Of a DNA stretch of 50,277 bases, positions 23,821 to 32,837 are shown in pieces (position 1 is the stretch's first letter; every line of letters starts with the position of its first letter). The stretch comes from an uncultured Pseudomonadota bacterium. GTDB lineage: Bacteria; Pseudomonadota; Gammaproteobacteria; Burkholderiales; Burkholderiaceae_C. Location of the stretch: contig CAMFIB010000009.1 in the NCBI GenBank assembly GCA_945952465.1, positions 1 to 50,277 of the forward strand, in the 5' to 3' direction. The notes under the pieces are model-generated. The model saw only the letters and a program-made list of their open reading frames with translations, had not been told where the DNA came from and made no database searches. The position numbers were made by a program, and so were the translations under genes.

Positions 23821-25427
23821 CCGGCGTTGCACCACAGTCGGCCGTGGATCCGTCGTCCGCCGGCTTCCAGAAGAACGCCGCGCGTTACCAGGAACTGCTC
23901 GCCACGCTGCGCGAGCGCATGGCCGTGGCGATGGCCGGCGGTGGTGATGCGCTGATGCGCCGCCACATTGAGCGCGGCAAGCTGCCGGCGCGTGAACGCA
24001 TCGAGCTGCTGCTCGACGTCGGCTCGCCTTTCCTCGAAATCTCGCCGCTGGCCGCTTGGGGCTTGTATGGCGGCGGTGTGCCGGCGGCCGGCGCGGTGGC
24101 GGGCATTGGTCTGGTCGAAGGGCAGCACTGCATGGTGATCGCCAACGACGCGACCGTGAAGGGCGGCAGCTTTTTCAAGGAGACCGTGCGCAAACACATC
24201 CGCGCGCAAGATATCGCGCTGCAGAACCGCCTGCCGGTGCTCTACCTCGTCGATTGCGGCGGCGCCTATTTGCCGCAGCAAGACGAGGTGTTCCCCGACT
24301 GGGGCCATTTCGGCACCACCTTCTACAACCAGTGCCGCATGAGCGCCGAAGGCCTGCCGCAGATCTCGGCGGTGTTCGGCGGCTGCACGGCCGGCGGCGC
24401 CTACATTCCTGCGCTGTCGGACGAAGCCATCATCGTGCAGGGCACCGGTCGGATCCACCTGGGCGGCCCGCCGATCGTGAAAGCGGCGATCAACGAGGTG
24501 ATCGACGGCGAATCGCTGGGCGGCGCGGCCATGCACACCCGCGTCTCCGGCGTCACCGACTACCTGGCCGCCGACGAGCGCGAGGCGCTCGCCAAGATGC
24601 GTCAGATCGTGCGCCACCTGAACATGCCCAAGCACGGTTCGGCCGAACCGCCGCGTGCCGCAAGGCCACCGCGTTTCGACGCTGCCGAAATCCCCGGCAT
24701 CGTCGGCGCTGACCTGAAGCAGCCCTACGACGTGCGCGAGGTGCTGATGCGGCTGGTGGACGACAGCGAGCTGCAGGAGTTCAAGCCCGAATACGGCGCC
24801 ACGCTGGTCTGCGCCAGCGCGCACATTCACGGCCGGCCGGTCGGCATCCTCGCCAACAACGGCGTGCTGTTCTCGGAATCGTCGGTGAAGGGGGCGCATT
24901 TCATCGAGCTGTGCAACCAGCGCGGCCTGCCGCTGCTGTTTTTGCAGAACATCACCGGCTTCATGGTCGGCAGCGAGGCCGAGCGCGGCGGCATCGCCAA
25001 ACATTCGGCCAAGCTGGTCTACGCGATGGCCACCGCCCGCGTGCCGCGCCTCACGGTGCTGATCGGCGGCTCCTATGGCGCCGGCAACTACGGCATGTGC
25101 GGGCGCGGCTTCGCGCCGCATTTCCTGTTCAGTTGGCCCAGCTCGCGCATCGCCACGATGAGCCCGGAGGTTGCCACCACCGTGCTGACCGACCTGAAGC
25201 GCGCGTCGTTGAAAGGCCCGGGCGCGGAACACGAGATCGACGACCTCGCGCGAGAGACCACCGAGCAGTTCACGCGCCAGAGCGACCCCTACTACGCCAC
25301 CGCGCGGCTGTGGGACGACGGCATCATCGAACCCGCGCAGACCCGCGACGTGCTGGGGCTGTGCCTGCAGGTCATCGCCCAGGGCACGCCGCGCGCCACC
25401 GGCCCGTCGCCGGTGTTCCGGATGTGA
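23817..25427 (+). CDS. Acyl-CoA carboxylase, carboxyltransferase (beta) subunit
   Basis: The 536-residue protein is of the methylcrotonyl/geranyl-CoA carboxylase type (length about 535). The motifs IANDATVKGGSFFKETVRKH, GGCTAGGAYIPALSDE and LFLQNITGFMVG are characteristic, and the ending ARLWDDGIIEPAQTRDVLGL matches MccB/AtuC. It transfers CO2 from carboxybiotin to the gamma carbon of a 3-methyl-enoyl-CoA. The start overlaps the tetR stop by 4 bp. From sequence alone I cannot choose between methylcrotonyl-CoA, geranyl-CoA or another branched substrate. Confidence 0.9.
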   Translation: MTGVAPQSAVDPSSAGFQKNAARYQELLATLRERMAVAMAGGGDALMRRHIERGKLPARERIELLLDVGSPFLEISPLAAWGLYGGGVPAAGAVAGIGLVEGQHCMVIANDATVKGGSFFKETVRKHIRAQDIALQNRLPVLYLVDCGGAYLPQQDEVFPDWGHFGTTFYNQCRMSAEGLPQISAVFGGCTAGGAYIPALSDEAIIVQGTGRIHLGGPPIVKAAINEVIDGESLGGAAMHTRVSGVTDYLAADEREALAKMRQIVRHLNMPKHGSAEPPRAARPPRFDAAEIPGIVGADLKQPYDVREVLMRLVDDSELQEFKPEYGATLVCASAHIHGRPVGILANNGVLFSESSVKGAHFIELCNQRGLPLLFLQNITGFMVGSEAERGGIAKHSAKLVYAMATARVPRLTVLIGGSYGAGNYGMCGRGFAPHFLFSWPSSRIATMSPEVATTVLTDLKRASLKGPGAEHEIDDLARETTEQFTRQSDPYYATARLWDDGIIEPAQTRDVLGLCLQVIAQGTPRATGPSPVFRM

Positions 25428-25441
25428 GGGGCGGCCACACC

Positions 25442-27460
25442 ATGTTCACCCGCATCCTGATCGCGAACCGCGGCGAGATCGCCTGCCGCATCATCCGCAC
25501 CTGCCGCCGCCTCGGGATCGAGACGGTGGCGGTGCATTCCGAAGCCGACCGCCATGCCCGCCATGTGGCCGAAGCCACGCTGGCGGTGCCCATTGGTCCG
25601 GCCAGCGCGGCCGAATCCTATCTGCGCGCCGACCGCATCGTCGAGGCGGCGCTCGCCACCGGCGCTCAGGCCATCCACCCCGGCTATGGCTTTCTGTCGG
25701 AAAAGCTGGAGCTGATCGAAGCCTGCACCGAGCACGGCATTGTGTTCATCGGGCCGCACCGTGGCGCCATCGCGGCGATGGGCTCGAAGATCGAGAGCAA
25801 ACGCCTCGCGCGAGCCGCCGGCGTGGCCTGCGTGCCCGGCTACGACGGCGACGACCAGAGCGACGCCACGCTGAGCGCCGAGGCCGCCCGCATCGGCTTT
25901 CCGTTGCTGATCAAGGCCAGCGCTGGCGGTGGTGGCAAGGGCATGCGGCGCGTGGACGAGGCTGCGGCGTTCGACGCGCTGCTGACGCTGGCCCGCAAGG
26001 AGGCGATGGCGTCGTTCGGTGACGACGGGGTGCTGCTGGAGAAATACATCGCGCGGCCGCGGCACCTGGAGGTGCAACTGGTCGGCGACCGGCATGGTGG
26101 TCTGGTGCACCTGTTCGAGCGCGAGTGTTCGGTGCAGCGGCGCTTCCAGAAGGTGATCGAGGAAGCGCCGGCCAACCATTTGCCAGCGGAGGTGGCGCAG
26201 CAGCTCTACGCCGCCGCGCTGGCGATGGGCCGCGCGATCGGCTACGACAACGCCGGCACGGTGGAGTTTGTGCTCGACGCCGACGCCCACGATGCGCCAT
26301 ACTTCCTGGAGGTGAACACGCGGCTGCAGGTCGAGCACCCGGTGACCGAGATGACGACCGGGCTGGATCTCGTCGAGTGGCAGTTGCGCGTGGCGGCCGG
26401 TGAAACACTGCCGCTGGCGCAAGACGCGATCACCCGGCGCGGCTGGGCGATCGAGTGCCGGCTGAACGCCGAGGACCCGGAGCACGACCACCGCGCCAGC
26501 CTCGGCGCGCTGGCCGGCTACGCGGAGCCGGCGGGCCTGCCGGGCGTGCGCGTTGACAGCGGGCTGCAGGCCGGCAGCGAGGTCACGCCCTATTACGACG
26601 CGATGCTGGCCAAGGTGATCGGCTTCGGCAATGACCGCCAGCAGGCGATCACCCGCGCGCTGGCCGGTCTGGCCACTCTGCGCGTCGAAGGCCTGCGCAC
26701 CAACGCCGGCCTGCTGGCGCAGGTGCTGCGGCACCCCGCCTTCGGCGACGTGTTGACCACCAACTTCCTACCCCAGCACCTGCCGGGCGGGCCGGTGGCC
26801 GAGGCGGGTGTGCTGGAGCGCCACCGCCTCGCGCTGGCCGCCGCCTTCGCCGCGCAGCAGCCCGTCACCGCGCCGGTCTGGTCGGCGCTGCGCGGCTTTC
26901 GCATCACCGCACCGGCGGGCGGTCTGGCGACGGTGCCGCTGCGCATCGCCGACGCGTCGGCCCTCGATGCACCGGCGGTCCCGCTCACCTTCACCTTCGA
27001 CGGCAGCCGCTGCGCCAGCCCCGAACTGCCCGGCGTCACCGCCCAAGCCATGGCCGACGGCAGCGTGCGGCTGACCGGCGCGAACGATGCGACCCAGGCC
27101 GCCCACGTCACGCGGGTGGGCGACCGCTGGTGGACCTGGCTGGCCGGCGACGCGCGGGTCTGGACGGTCGCGCACGGGCTGGCCTCGACCCCGCGCGCCG
27201 GCGCCGCCAGCACGGCCGGGCGCGAGCTGCGGGCGGCCTTGCCCGGCCGCGTCTCCGAGCTGCTGGCACAGGCCGGGGACGTGCTGACGGCCGGCCAGCC
27301 GGTGCTCACGCTGGAGGCGATGAAGCTGTACCACACGCTGGGCGCGCCGCGCGCCGGCCGGTTGGCCGCGCTGAAGGTGGCGGCCGGCGAGATCGTCGGT
27401 CAGGGCCAGCTGCTGGCGCTGTTCGACGACGACACCACCGACACCACAACCAAGGAGTAA
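25442..27460 (+). CDS. Acyl-CoA carboxylase, biotin carboxylase/biotin carrier (alpha) subunit
   Basis: The 672-residue protein combines biotin carboxylase (FTRILIANRGEIACRIIRTC; ATP-grasp motif IKASAGGGGKGMR; FLEVNTRLQVEHPVTE) with a C-terminal biotinyl domain. The biotinylated lysine is Lys628 in TLEAMKLYHTL; the residue after it is Leu rather than the common Met. It supplies carboxybiotin to the beta subunit encoded 14 bp upstream. The ATG at 25442 gives the conserved N-terminus; a long upstream open frame is an artefact of codon bias. Confidence 0.92.
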   Translation: MFTRILIANRGEIACRIIRTCRRLGIETVAVHSEADRHARHVAEATLAVPIGPASAAESYLRADRIVEAALATGAQAIHPGYGFLSEKLELIEACTEHGIVFIGPHRGAIAAMGSKIESKRLARAAGVACVPGYDGDDQSDATLSAEAARIGFPLLIKASAGGGGKGMRRVDEAAAFDALLTLARKEAMASFGDDGVLLEKYIARPRHLEVQLVGDRHGGLVHLFERECSVQRRFQKVIEEAPANHLPAEVAQQLYAAALAMGRAIGYDNAGTVEFVLDADAHDAPYFLEVNTRLQVEHPVTEMTTGLDLVEWQLRVAAGETLPLAQDAITRRGWAIECRLNAEDPEHDHRASLGALAGYAEPAGLPGVRVDSGLQAGSEVTPYYDAMLAKVIGFGNDRQQAITRALAGLATLRVEGLRTNAGLLAQVLRHPAFGDVLTTNFLPQHLPGGPVAEAGVLERHRLALAAAFAAQQPVTAPVWSALRGFRITAPAGGLATVPLRIADASALDAPAVPLTFTFDGSRCASPELPGVTAQAMADGSVRLTGANDATQAAHVTRVGDRWWTWLAGDARVWTVAHGLASTPRAGAASTAGRELRAALPGRVSELLAQAGDVLTAGQPVLTLEAMKLYHTLGAPRAGRLAALKVAAGEIVGQGQLLALFDDDTTDTTTKE

Positions 27461-27466
27461 ACCGCG

Positions 27467-27931
27467 ATGGCCGGTCTGTATTTCGAGGAGTTCGAGGAAG
27501 GCCGCGTGTTCGTGCACGCGGTCGGCCGCACCATCACCGAGTCCGACAACGTGTTGTTCTCGTGCCTGACGTTGAACCTGCAGCCGCTGCACATCGACGC
27601 CGAATTTTCGTCGCGCACCGAATGGGGCAAGCCGCTGGTCAACAGCCTGTTCACGCTGGGCCTGATGATCGGCATCTCGGTCAACGACACCACGCTGGGC
27701 ACCACGGTGGCCAACCTCGGCATGACCGACGTGCGCTTCCCCAAGCCGCTGTTCCATGGCGACACGGTGAAGGTGAAGACCACCGTGAAGTCGCTGCGTG
27801 CCAGCCAATCGCGGCCGACCGTCGGCATCGTCGAATTCATGCACGAGGCCTTCAACCAGCACGGCGAGCTGGTCGCCGTCTGCACGCGGCAGGCCATGAT
27901 GCGCAAACGACCGGCGGACGCGGCGGCATGA
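27467..27931 (+). CDS. MaoC-family acyl-CoA dehydratase/hydratase
   Basis: The 154-residue hot-dog protein contains GRTITESDNVLFSCLTLNLQ and PLHIDAEFSSRTEWGKPLVN, the active-site helix region of the MaoC hydratases that act on dicarboxylic or mesaconyl-like enoyl-CoAs. It lies 6 bp after the biotin carboxylase and overlaps the CitE-like gene by ATGA. In this pathway it would hydrate the carboxylated enoyl-CoA, a step normally done by a crotonase-type enzyme (LiuC or AtuE). The substrate is inferred from context. Confidence 0.87.
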   Translation: MAGLYFEEFEEGRVFVHAVGRTITESDNVLFSCLTLNLQPLHIDAEFSSRTEWGKPLVNSLFTLGLMIGISVNDTTLGTTVANLGMTDVRFPKPLFHGDTVKVKTTVKSLRASQSRPTVGIVEFMHEAFNQHGELVAVCTRQAMMRKRPADAAA

Positions 27932-28800
27932 AGGCCGAGCCGCGCTCCTATTTGTTCGTGCCGGCCAACCGGCCGGAGCGTTTCGGCAAGGCCCTGGCCA
28001 GCGGCGCCGAGGCGCTGATCCTCGACCTGGAAGACAGCGTGCCGGCGGCCGACAAGGCGGCGGCGCGCGAGGCCGTCATCGCCTGGCTGGCGTCGGGGGC
28101 GGCGGGCGACGTTCCGGTCTGGGTGCGGGTGAACCCGCTCGGCTGCCAGCACCACCAGGGCGACCTCGACGCGGTGGCGGCGGCCAGGCCCTTTGGCGTG
28201 GTGCTGCCCAAATGCGAAGGCCTGGGCGACCTGACCGGCTTCGACGAGGCGCTGCGCGAGATCGAGGCGCGCAACGGCTGGCTGCCCAACCTGCTGAAGG
28301 TCATGGTGATCGCCACCGAGACGGCGCGGGCCATGCAGCGCATCCACAGCTTCGACCGGCCGGTCTCGCGGCTGGCGGGTGTGTTGTGGGGGGCGGAAGA
28401 CCTGGCGGCCAGCCTCGGTGTCCGGCAGTTGCGCGACGCCAGCGGCCGTTATTTGCCGGTGGCGCTGCGGGCGCGCGACGCGGCTTTGCTGGCCAGCCAC
28501 GCCTGCGGTGTGGCGGCGATCGACGCGGTGTTCACCGGACTCGACGACCTGCCCGGCCTCGCCGCCGAAACGCGCGCCCATGCGGCGATGGGCTTCACCG
28601 CGAAGGCGGCCATTCACCCGTCGCAGATCGCCGTCATCCACGAGGCCCTGCGCCCGCCGGCCGACGACGTGGCCTGGGCGCGCGAGGTGATCGCGGAGTT
28701 GCAGGACGGCGCGAAATCGTCGGGCCGGGTGCGCGGCTTGATGGTGGACCAGCCGCACCTGACGGCGGCGCGCCGCATACTCGCGGCGCTGCGCACCTAG
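27928..28800 (+). CDS. CitE/HpcH-HpaI-family CoA-ester lyase
   Basis: The 290-residue TIM-barrel enzyme of the citramalyl-/malyl-CoA lyase type contains RSYLFVPANRPERFGKAL (CoA and carboxylate binding), LILDLEDSVPAADK, LPKCEG, VIATETARAM and the metal-ligand region LWGAEDLAASLG, then AAIHPSQI. Such enzymes cleave a 3-hydroxyacyl-CoA to acetyl-CoA and a keto acid. Here it takes the place held by HMG-CoA lyase in leucine and terpene operons. Its TAG stop shares the palindrome CTAG with the stop of the convergent next gene. Confidence 0.87.
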   Translation: MKAEPRSYLFVPANRPERFGKALASGAEALILDLEDSVPAADKAAAREAVIAWLASGAAGDVPVWVRVNPLGCQHHQGDLDAVAAARPFGVVLPKCEGLGDLTGFDEALREIEARNGWLPNLLKVMVIATETARAMQRIHSFDRPVSRLAGVLWGAEDLAASLGVRQLRDASGRYLPVALRARDAALLASHACGVAAIDAVFTGLDDLPGLAAETRAHAAMGFTAKAAIHPSQIAVIHEALRPPADDVAWAREVIAELQDGAKSSGRVRGLMVDQPHLTAARRILAALRT

Positions 28801-29321
28801 GCCTGCGCGGTCCTGGCGCGCACCAGCGTCGGGCCGACGCGCCTCTCGATGCGTTCCTGTTCGTCGCGGCGCAGGCCGAAGGCGAACGCGGCTTCGGCCA
28901 TCACGAACAGCGGGCCGATGACGAGGCCGACCAGGTCGTCGACGAAAGCCGGCTTCTTGCCCTCGTAGTAGTGGCCGATGAACTGCAGCACCCAGCCGAC
29001 GACGAACAAACCGATGCCGCCGGTCAGCCACACCGCCGTGCTCTGCGCGGCCAGCGCGTACCCTACCCACAGCGAGCCGGCCATGGCCACCGCCATTGCC
29101 AGGCCAAAGCGGACGTCGAGCAGCAGGTAGTAGGCGACCGTCAGGCCGGTGACGACGAGTGCTGGTGTGACCAGCCAGCCACCCACGTCGACGCCGGGCC
29201 GCGACAGCAGCGTGGCGACGGCCACCACGATCATCGGGATGCCGACGAAATGGGTGGCGATGTTGCGGCGGTCGCGGTGGTAGGCCGCGTACTGGGCGAG
29301 TTGGTCGGTCAGCGTCTTCAT
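28797..29321 (-). CDS. Mpo1-like / DUF962 membrane protein
   Basis: The 174-residue protein of the Mpo1-like (YGL010w) family has four hydrophobic segments, with the conserved metal-ligand-like motifs YHRDRRNIATHFVGIP and QFIGHYYEGKKPAFVDD. The yeast member is an iron-dependent dioxygenase in 2-hydroxy fatty acid alpha-oxidation; the bacterial role is not established. The start at 29321 is chosen because MKTLTDQLAQYAAYHRD is the family N-terminus. Confidence 0.82.
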   Translation of the reverse strand: MKTLTDQLAQYAAYHRDRRNIATHFVGIPMIVVAVATLLSRPGVDVGGWLVTPALVVTGLTVAYYLLLDVRFGLAMAVAMAGSLWVGYALAAQSTAVWLTGGIGLFVVGWVLQFIGHYYEGKKPAFVDDLVGLVIGPLFVMAEAAFAFGLRRDEQERIERRVGPTLVRARTAQA

Positions 29322-29400
29322 GGTGGCGGCTCCTGACGAAGCCCCCACCTTACGCCGGCCGGCCGTGCCCGGCAACCGCCGACGCGACAGTTCTTTTTGC

Positions 29401-30603
29401 CTACCAGTCGACCAGGCTCAGCCCCACGCTGAACACCGTGCGGCGGCGGTTGTAGTCGATCAAGGTGTCGCCATAGCCGCTGAACAACTGCAGGTGCAGC
29501 CGCAGGCCGCTCAGGTCCTTGTTGCTCTTGCCGTTGCCCAGTGTGCGCAGCCATTCCGCGCGGGCGGAGCCGCGCATCTGCTCGCGCAGGTTGCTGCGCA
29601 GCGTCAAGCCGACCATGTTCTCGCGGTTCGGCGTCCAGTAGCCGGTCAGCTCGGCCCGGCCGATGAAGTTGCTGATGTCGGGGTTGTCGTCGTTGTCCTT
29701 GCGGTCCGGAATGCGTTTCCAGATGCGGCCCTGCAACCGCCACTTGCTGCCGTTCTCGGCGCCGGCCATCAGGTAGGCGCGGTTCCAGCTGCGCGACAGC
29801 GGCAGCGACTGGCCGTTGGACTGGTGCACCAGCCCCGCTCCGGTGTAGCGCACCCGCCAGCCACCCGGCAGATCGACATCGGTCGGGTAGGCGTAGATCA
29901 GTTCAGGCTCGTGGTCGGTGCTGCGGAAGGGCCTGGAAAGCCCCTTGTTGAACAGCTGCCAGTACGACTGCTGCGAGTACGCGAACCACAGCGAGTCCTT
30001 GCCCTGGGTGGAGCCGCCGGTGAGGATGTCCTTGGCGATCTTGGTGCGCACCGAGAGCTGCACCCGGGTTTCGCTGCGGCTGAACTCCACCGGCGTGACG
30101 GCGGTGTTGGCGGCCGAGGGCGAACTCGGCAGCGGGTTGGTGCTGCTGGCCCGGGTGACCGACAGGCTGAGCGGCCGGAAGCCGCGGATGCCGAAGGTGC
30201 CGCAGTCGCTGCCCGGCTCCAGCTCCCAGAAGCGCGAGAGGTCGGAGAACTGCAGGTTGCGGCAGCCCTCCTCCAGCGTCAGGTTGACGAACACCGGCGC
30301 CTCGGCCTTGGCCGCCACTTGAGACGGTGTCGGCGGCTGGGCCGGCTTGGCCAGCTCGGGCGCGGCCACCACCGGCTCCACCGGCGCCTTCGGCTGGGCC
30401 GGCACCGCTGCGCCGAGGCTGGACCAGCGGTCGAAGCAGGCGAGGCGGGCGGCGTTGTCCTGCGTCAGTGCCACGCAGGCCTGCCAGCCGTTGGGCGGCT
30501 GGGCCACGGTTTGGGCGGCGGCGGGCGGGGTGGCGGGGAGCAGTGCCGCGCACAGCATGGCGGCGGCAAGAGGGGAGAAAGACCAGGACGTCGACGGCAT
30601 CAT
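29401..30603 (-). CDS. pldA: Outer-membrane phospholipase A1
   Basis: OMPLA is an outer-membrane beta-barrel serine hydrolase that removes mislocalised phospholipids from the outer leaflet. The 400-residue precursor has a signal peptide (cut after AAAQ), a proline-rich linker to about residue 105, and the barrel. The active-site sequence LVHQSNGQSLPLSRSWNR gives His260, Ser262 and Asn274, the same spacing as the E. coli triad. The C-terminus ends in aromatic Trp, as expected for BAM substrates. The N-terminal extension before the barrel, with DUF-like CVALTQDNAARLACFDRW, is longer than in E. coli. It lies 19 bp downstream of the helicase gene. Confidence 0.93.
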   Translation of the reverse strand: MMPSTSWSFSPLAAAMLCAALLPATPPAAAQTVAQPPNGWQACVALTQDNAARLACFDRWSSLGAAVPAQPKAPVEPVVAAPELAKPAQPPTPSQVAAKAEAPVFVNLTLEEGCRNLQFSDLSRFWELEPGSDCGTFGIRGFRPLSLSVTRASSTNPLPSSPSAANTAVTPVEFSRSETRVQLSVRTKIAKDILTGGSTQGKDSLWFAYSQQSYWQLFNKGLSRPFRSTDHEPELIYAYPTDVDLPGGWRVRYTGAGLVHQSNGQSLPLSRSWNRAYLMAGAENGSKWRLQGRIWKRIPDRKDNDDNPDISNFIGRAELTGYWTPNRENMVGLTLRSNLREQMRGSARAEWLRTLGNGKSNKDLSGLRLHLQLFSGYGDTLIDYNRRRTVFSVGLSLVDW

Positions 30604-30622
30604 CGGCGGTAGGGCGTTGGGT

Positions 30623-32734
30623 TCAGGCAGGATTGCCGGATGCCATTGTGGCGGCCCGCGCCGCGAATTCGGCGCGCAAGGCCTTCAGTTTCTCACGCGG
30701 GTCTTCCTTCACGGTGGCCTGGTCCAGCGCCATCTCGGCAATGAAGCGGCTGGGTCTGGCCGCCACCATGTCGCGGCCCTTCTTGCGTTTCTTGGTCCAG
30801 CTCACCGACAGGCTGCGCTGCGCGCGGGTGATGCCCACGTACATCAGCCGGCGTTCCTCCTGCAGCCGCAGCAGCATCGCGTCGTCGGCGGCGGCGTCCT
30901 TGTCCTTGCCTTCGGCCTCCAGCTTGAACGGCAGCATGCCCTCGGTCACGCCGACCAGCATCACATGCGGCCACTCCAGCCCCTTGGCCGCGTGCAGCGT
31001 GGAGAGCGTGACCACGTTCTGGTCGGCCTCGCGCTCGCTGATGGTGGACAGCAGCGAGATGGTCTGCGCCACCTCGATCAGGCTCTTCTTCTCGCTGGCC
31101 AGGCTCACGCCGGCGGTGTCGTCGATCTCGCCGCCGCAGCGCTTGGCCATCCAGTCGCAGAACTCCAGCACGTTGGTCCAGCGGGCGGCGGCCAGCTTCT
31201 CGCTGTCCTCGCCGTCGTAGAGGTGTTTCTCATAATCGATGGCCTTCAGCCAGTCCATCAGGAAGGCCATCGCGTCTTCCTGGCCCAGCGTCTGGCGGGC
31301 GCGGAATTCGAGGTCGTTCACGTAGCGTCCGAACTCGTGCAGCCCGCCCACCGCGCGGGCCGGCAGCACGCTGCCCAGCGAGTGGCTGAACAGCGCCTCG
31401 AACAAACTCAGCTTGTACTGGCCGGCGAAAGCACCGAGCGACTGCAGCGTCTGGTGGCCGATGCCGCGCTTGGGCGTGGTCACGGCGCGCAGAAAGGCGG
31501 GGTCGTCGTCGTTGTTGACCCACAGCCGGAACCAGGCGCAGAGGTCTTTGATTTCGGCGCGGTCGAAAAAGCTCTGGCCGCCCGAGACCTTGTACGGCAG
31601 TTGGGCCTTGCGCAGCGCCTGCTCGAACACCCGGGCCTGGTGGTTGGCGCGGTAGAGCACGGCGAAATCCTTGAACTCCTTGTGCTGCGCACCGGCCTGG
31701 CCCACCACGCTGCCGGCCCGCAGGCTCTGGATGCGGGCCACCACGCGCTCGGCCTCGTGTTCCTCGTTGTCGGCGTCGACCACCCGCACCGGCTCGCCTT
31801 CGCCCAGCTCGCTGAACAGCTTCTTGGGGAACAGCTTGGGGTTGGGGCCGATCACGTTGTTGGCCGCCCGCAGGATGGCGTTGGTCGAACGGTAGTTCTG
31901 CTCCAGCTTCACCACCTTGAGCTGCGGAAAGTCGAGCGGCAGCTTCTTCAGGTTGTCCAGCGTGGCGCCGCGCCAGCCGTAGATGGACTGGTCGTCGTCG
32001 CCCACCGCGGTGAAGCGGGCGCGTTCGCCCACCAGCAGCTTCAGCAGCTCGTACTGGGTGGCGTTGGTGTCCTGGTACTCGTCGACCAGCACATGGCCGA
32101 GCGCGGCCTGCCATTTCTCGCGCACCTCGGCGTGGTTCTGCAGCAGCTTCAGCGGCAGGCCGATCAGGTCGTCGAAGTCCACGCTCTGGTAGGCGGTGAG
32201 GCGCTCTTCGTACAGCGCCATGATGCGGGCGTTCACCCGCTCGGTGTCGTCGGCCGCCTGCGCGGCGGCCGTGGCGGCGTTCAGGCCCATGTTCTTCCAC
32301 AGGCTGATGGTCCACTGCACCTGCCGGGCGGCGGCCGCGTCGAGCCCGCCGCCGCAGTCCTTGATCAGGCTGGTCACGTCGTCGCTGTCCAGAATGCTGA
32401 ACTGCGGCTTCAGGCCGAGCGCGGCGCCGTCCTGCCGCAGCATGCGAACGCCCAGCGCGTGGAAGGTGCAGACCAGCACCTCCTTGGCCGCCTTGCCGAT
32501 CAGCCCCTTGGCCCGCTCGCGCATTTCGGCGGCGGCCTTGTTGGTGAAGGTGATGGCCGCAATGCGGCTGGGCGCCGCGCCGGCCTGGATGAGCCGCGCG
32601 ATCTTGTGCGTGATGACCCGCGTCTTGCCGGAGCCGGCGCCGGCCAGCACCAGACACGGCCCCTGCAGGTAGTTCACCGCCTCCTGCTGCGCGAGGTTGA
32701 GGCCGGAGAAATCGAAGCGGGGGGTGGCAGACAT
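30623..32734 (-). CDS. rep: UvrD/Rep-family ATP-dependent DNA helicase
   Basis: This SF1 3'-5' helicase contains the Walker A motif AGAGSGKTRVITHKI (near residue 28), DEYQDTNATQYELLKLL, GDDDQSIYGWRGA, NYRSTNAILRAANNVI and the C-terminal TLHAAKGLEWPHVMLVG and RRLMYVGITRA. At 703 residues it is closer to Rep than to UvrD, hence the symbol with some caution. The ATG at 32734 gives MSATPRFDFSGLNLAQQEAV, the normal start; the longer upstream frame lacks protein character. Confidence 0.9.
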   Translation of the reverse strand: MSATPRFDFSGLNLAQQEAVNYLQGPCLVLAGAGSGKTRVITHKIARLIQAGAAPSRIAAITFTNKAAAEMRERAKGLIGKAAKEVLVCTFHALGVRMLRQDGAALGLKPQFSILDSDDVTSLIKDCGGGLDAAAARQVQWTISLWKNMGLNAATAAAQAADDTERVNARIMALYEERLTAYQSVDFDDLIGLPLKLLQNHAEVREKWQAALGHVLVDEYQDTNATQYELLKLLVGERARFTAVGDDDQSIYGWRGATLDNLKKLPLDFPQLKVVKLEQNYRSTNAILRAANNVIGPNPKLFPKKLFSELGEGEPVRVVDADNEEHEAERVVARIQSLRAGSVVGQAGAQHKEFKDFAVLYRANHQARVFEQALRKAQLPYKVSGGQSFFDRAEIKDLCAWFRLWVNNDDDPAFLRAVTTPKRGIGHQTLQSLGAFAGQYKLSLFEALFSHSLGSVLPARAVGGLHEFGRYVNDLEFRARQTLGQEDAMAFLMDWLKAIDYEKHLYDGEDSEKLAAARWTNVLEFCDWMAKRCGGEIDDTAGVSLASEKKSLIEVAQTISLLSTISEREADQNVVTLSTLHAAKGLEWPHVMLVGVTEGMLPFKLEAEGKDKDAAADDAMLLRLQEERRLMYVGITRAQRSLSVSWTKKRKKGRDMVAARPSRFIAEMALDQATVKEDPREKLKALRAEFAARAATMASGNPA

Positions 32735-32837
32735 GCGGGCGGGAACGCGGGGCGGGTCGGTGGGGCGGGCCATCATAGCCAGAGGCGTTTTCGCATCATG
32801 CGGCGTTTTGCATGGTGGCTGGCCCGACAATGGCCGG

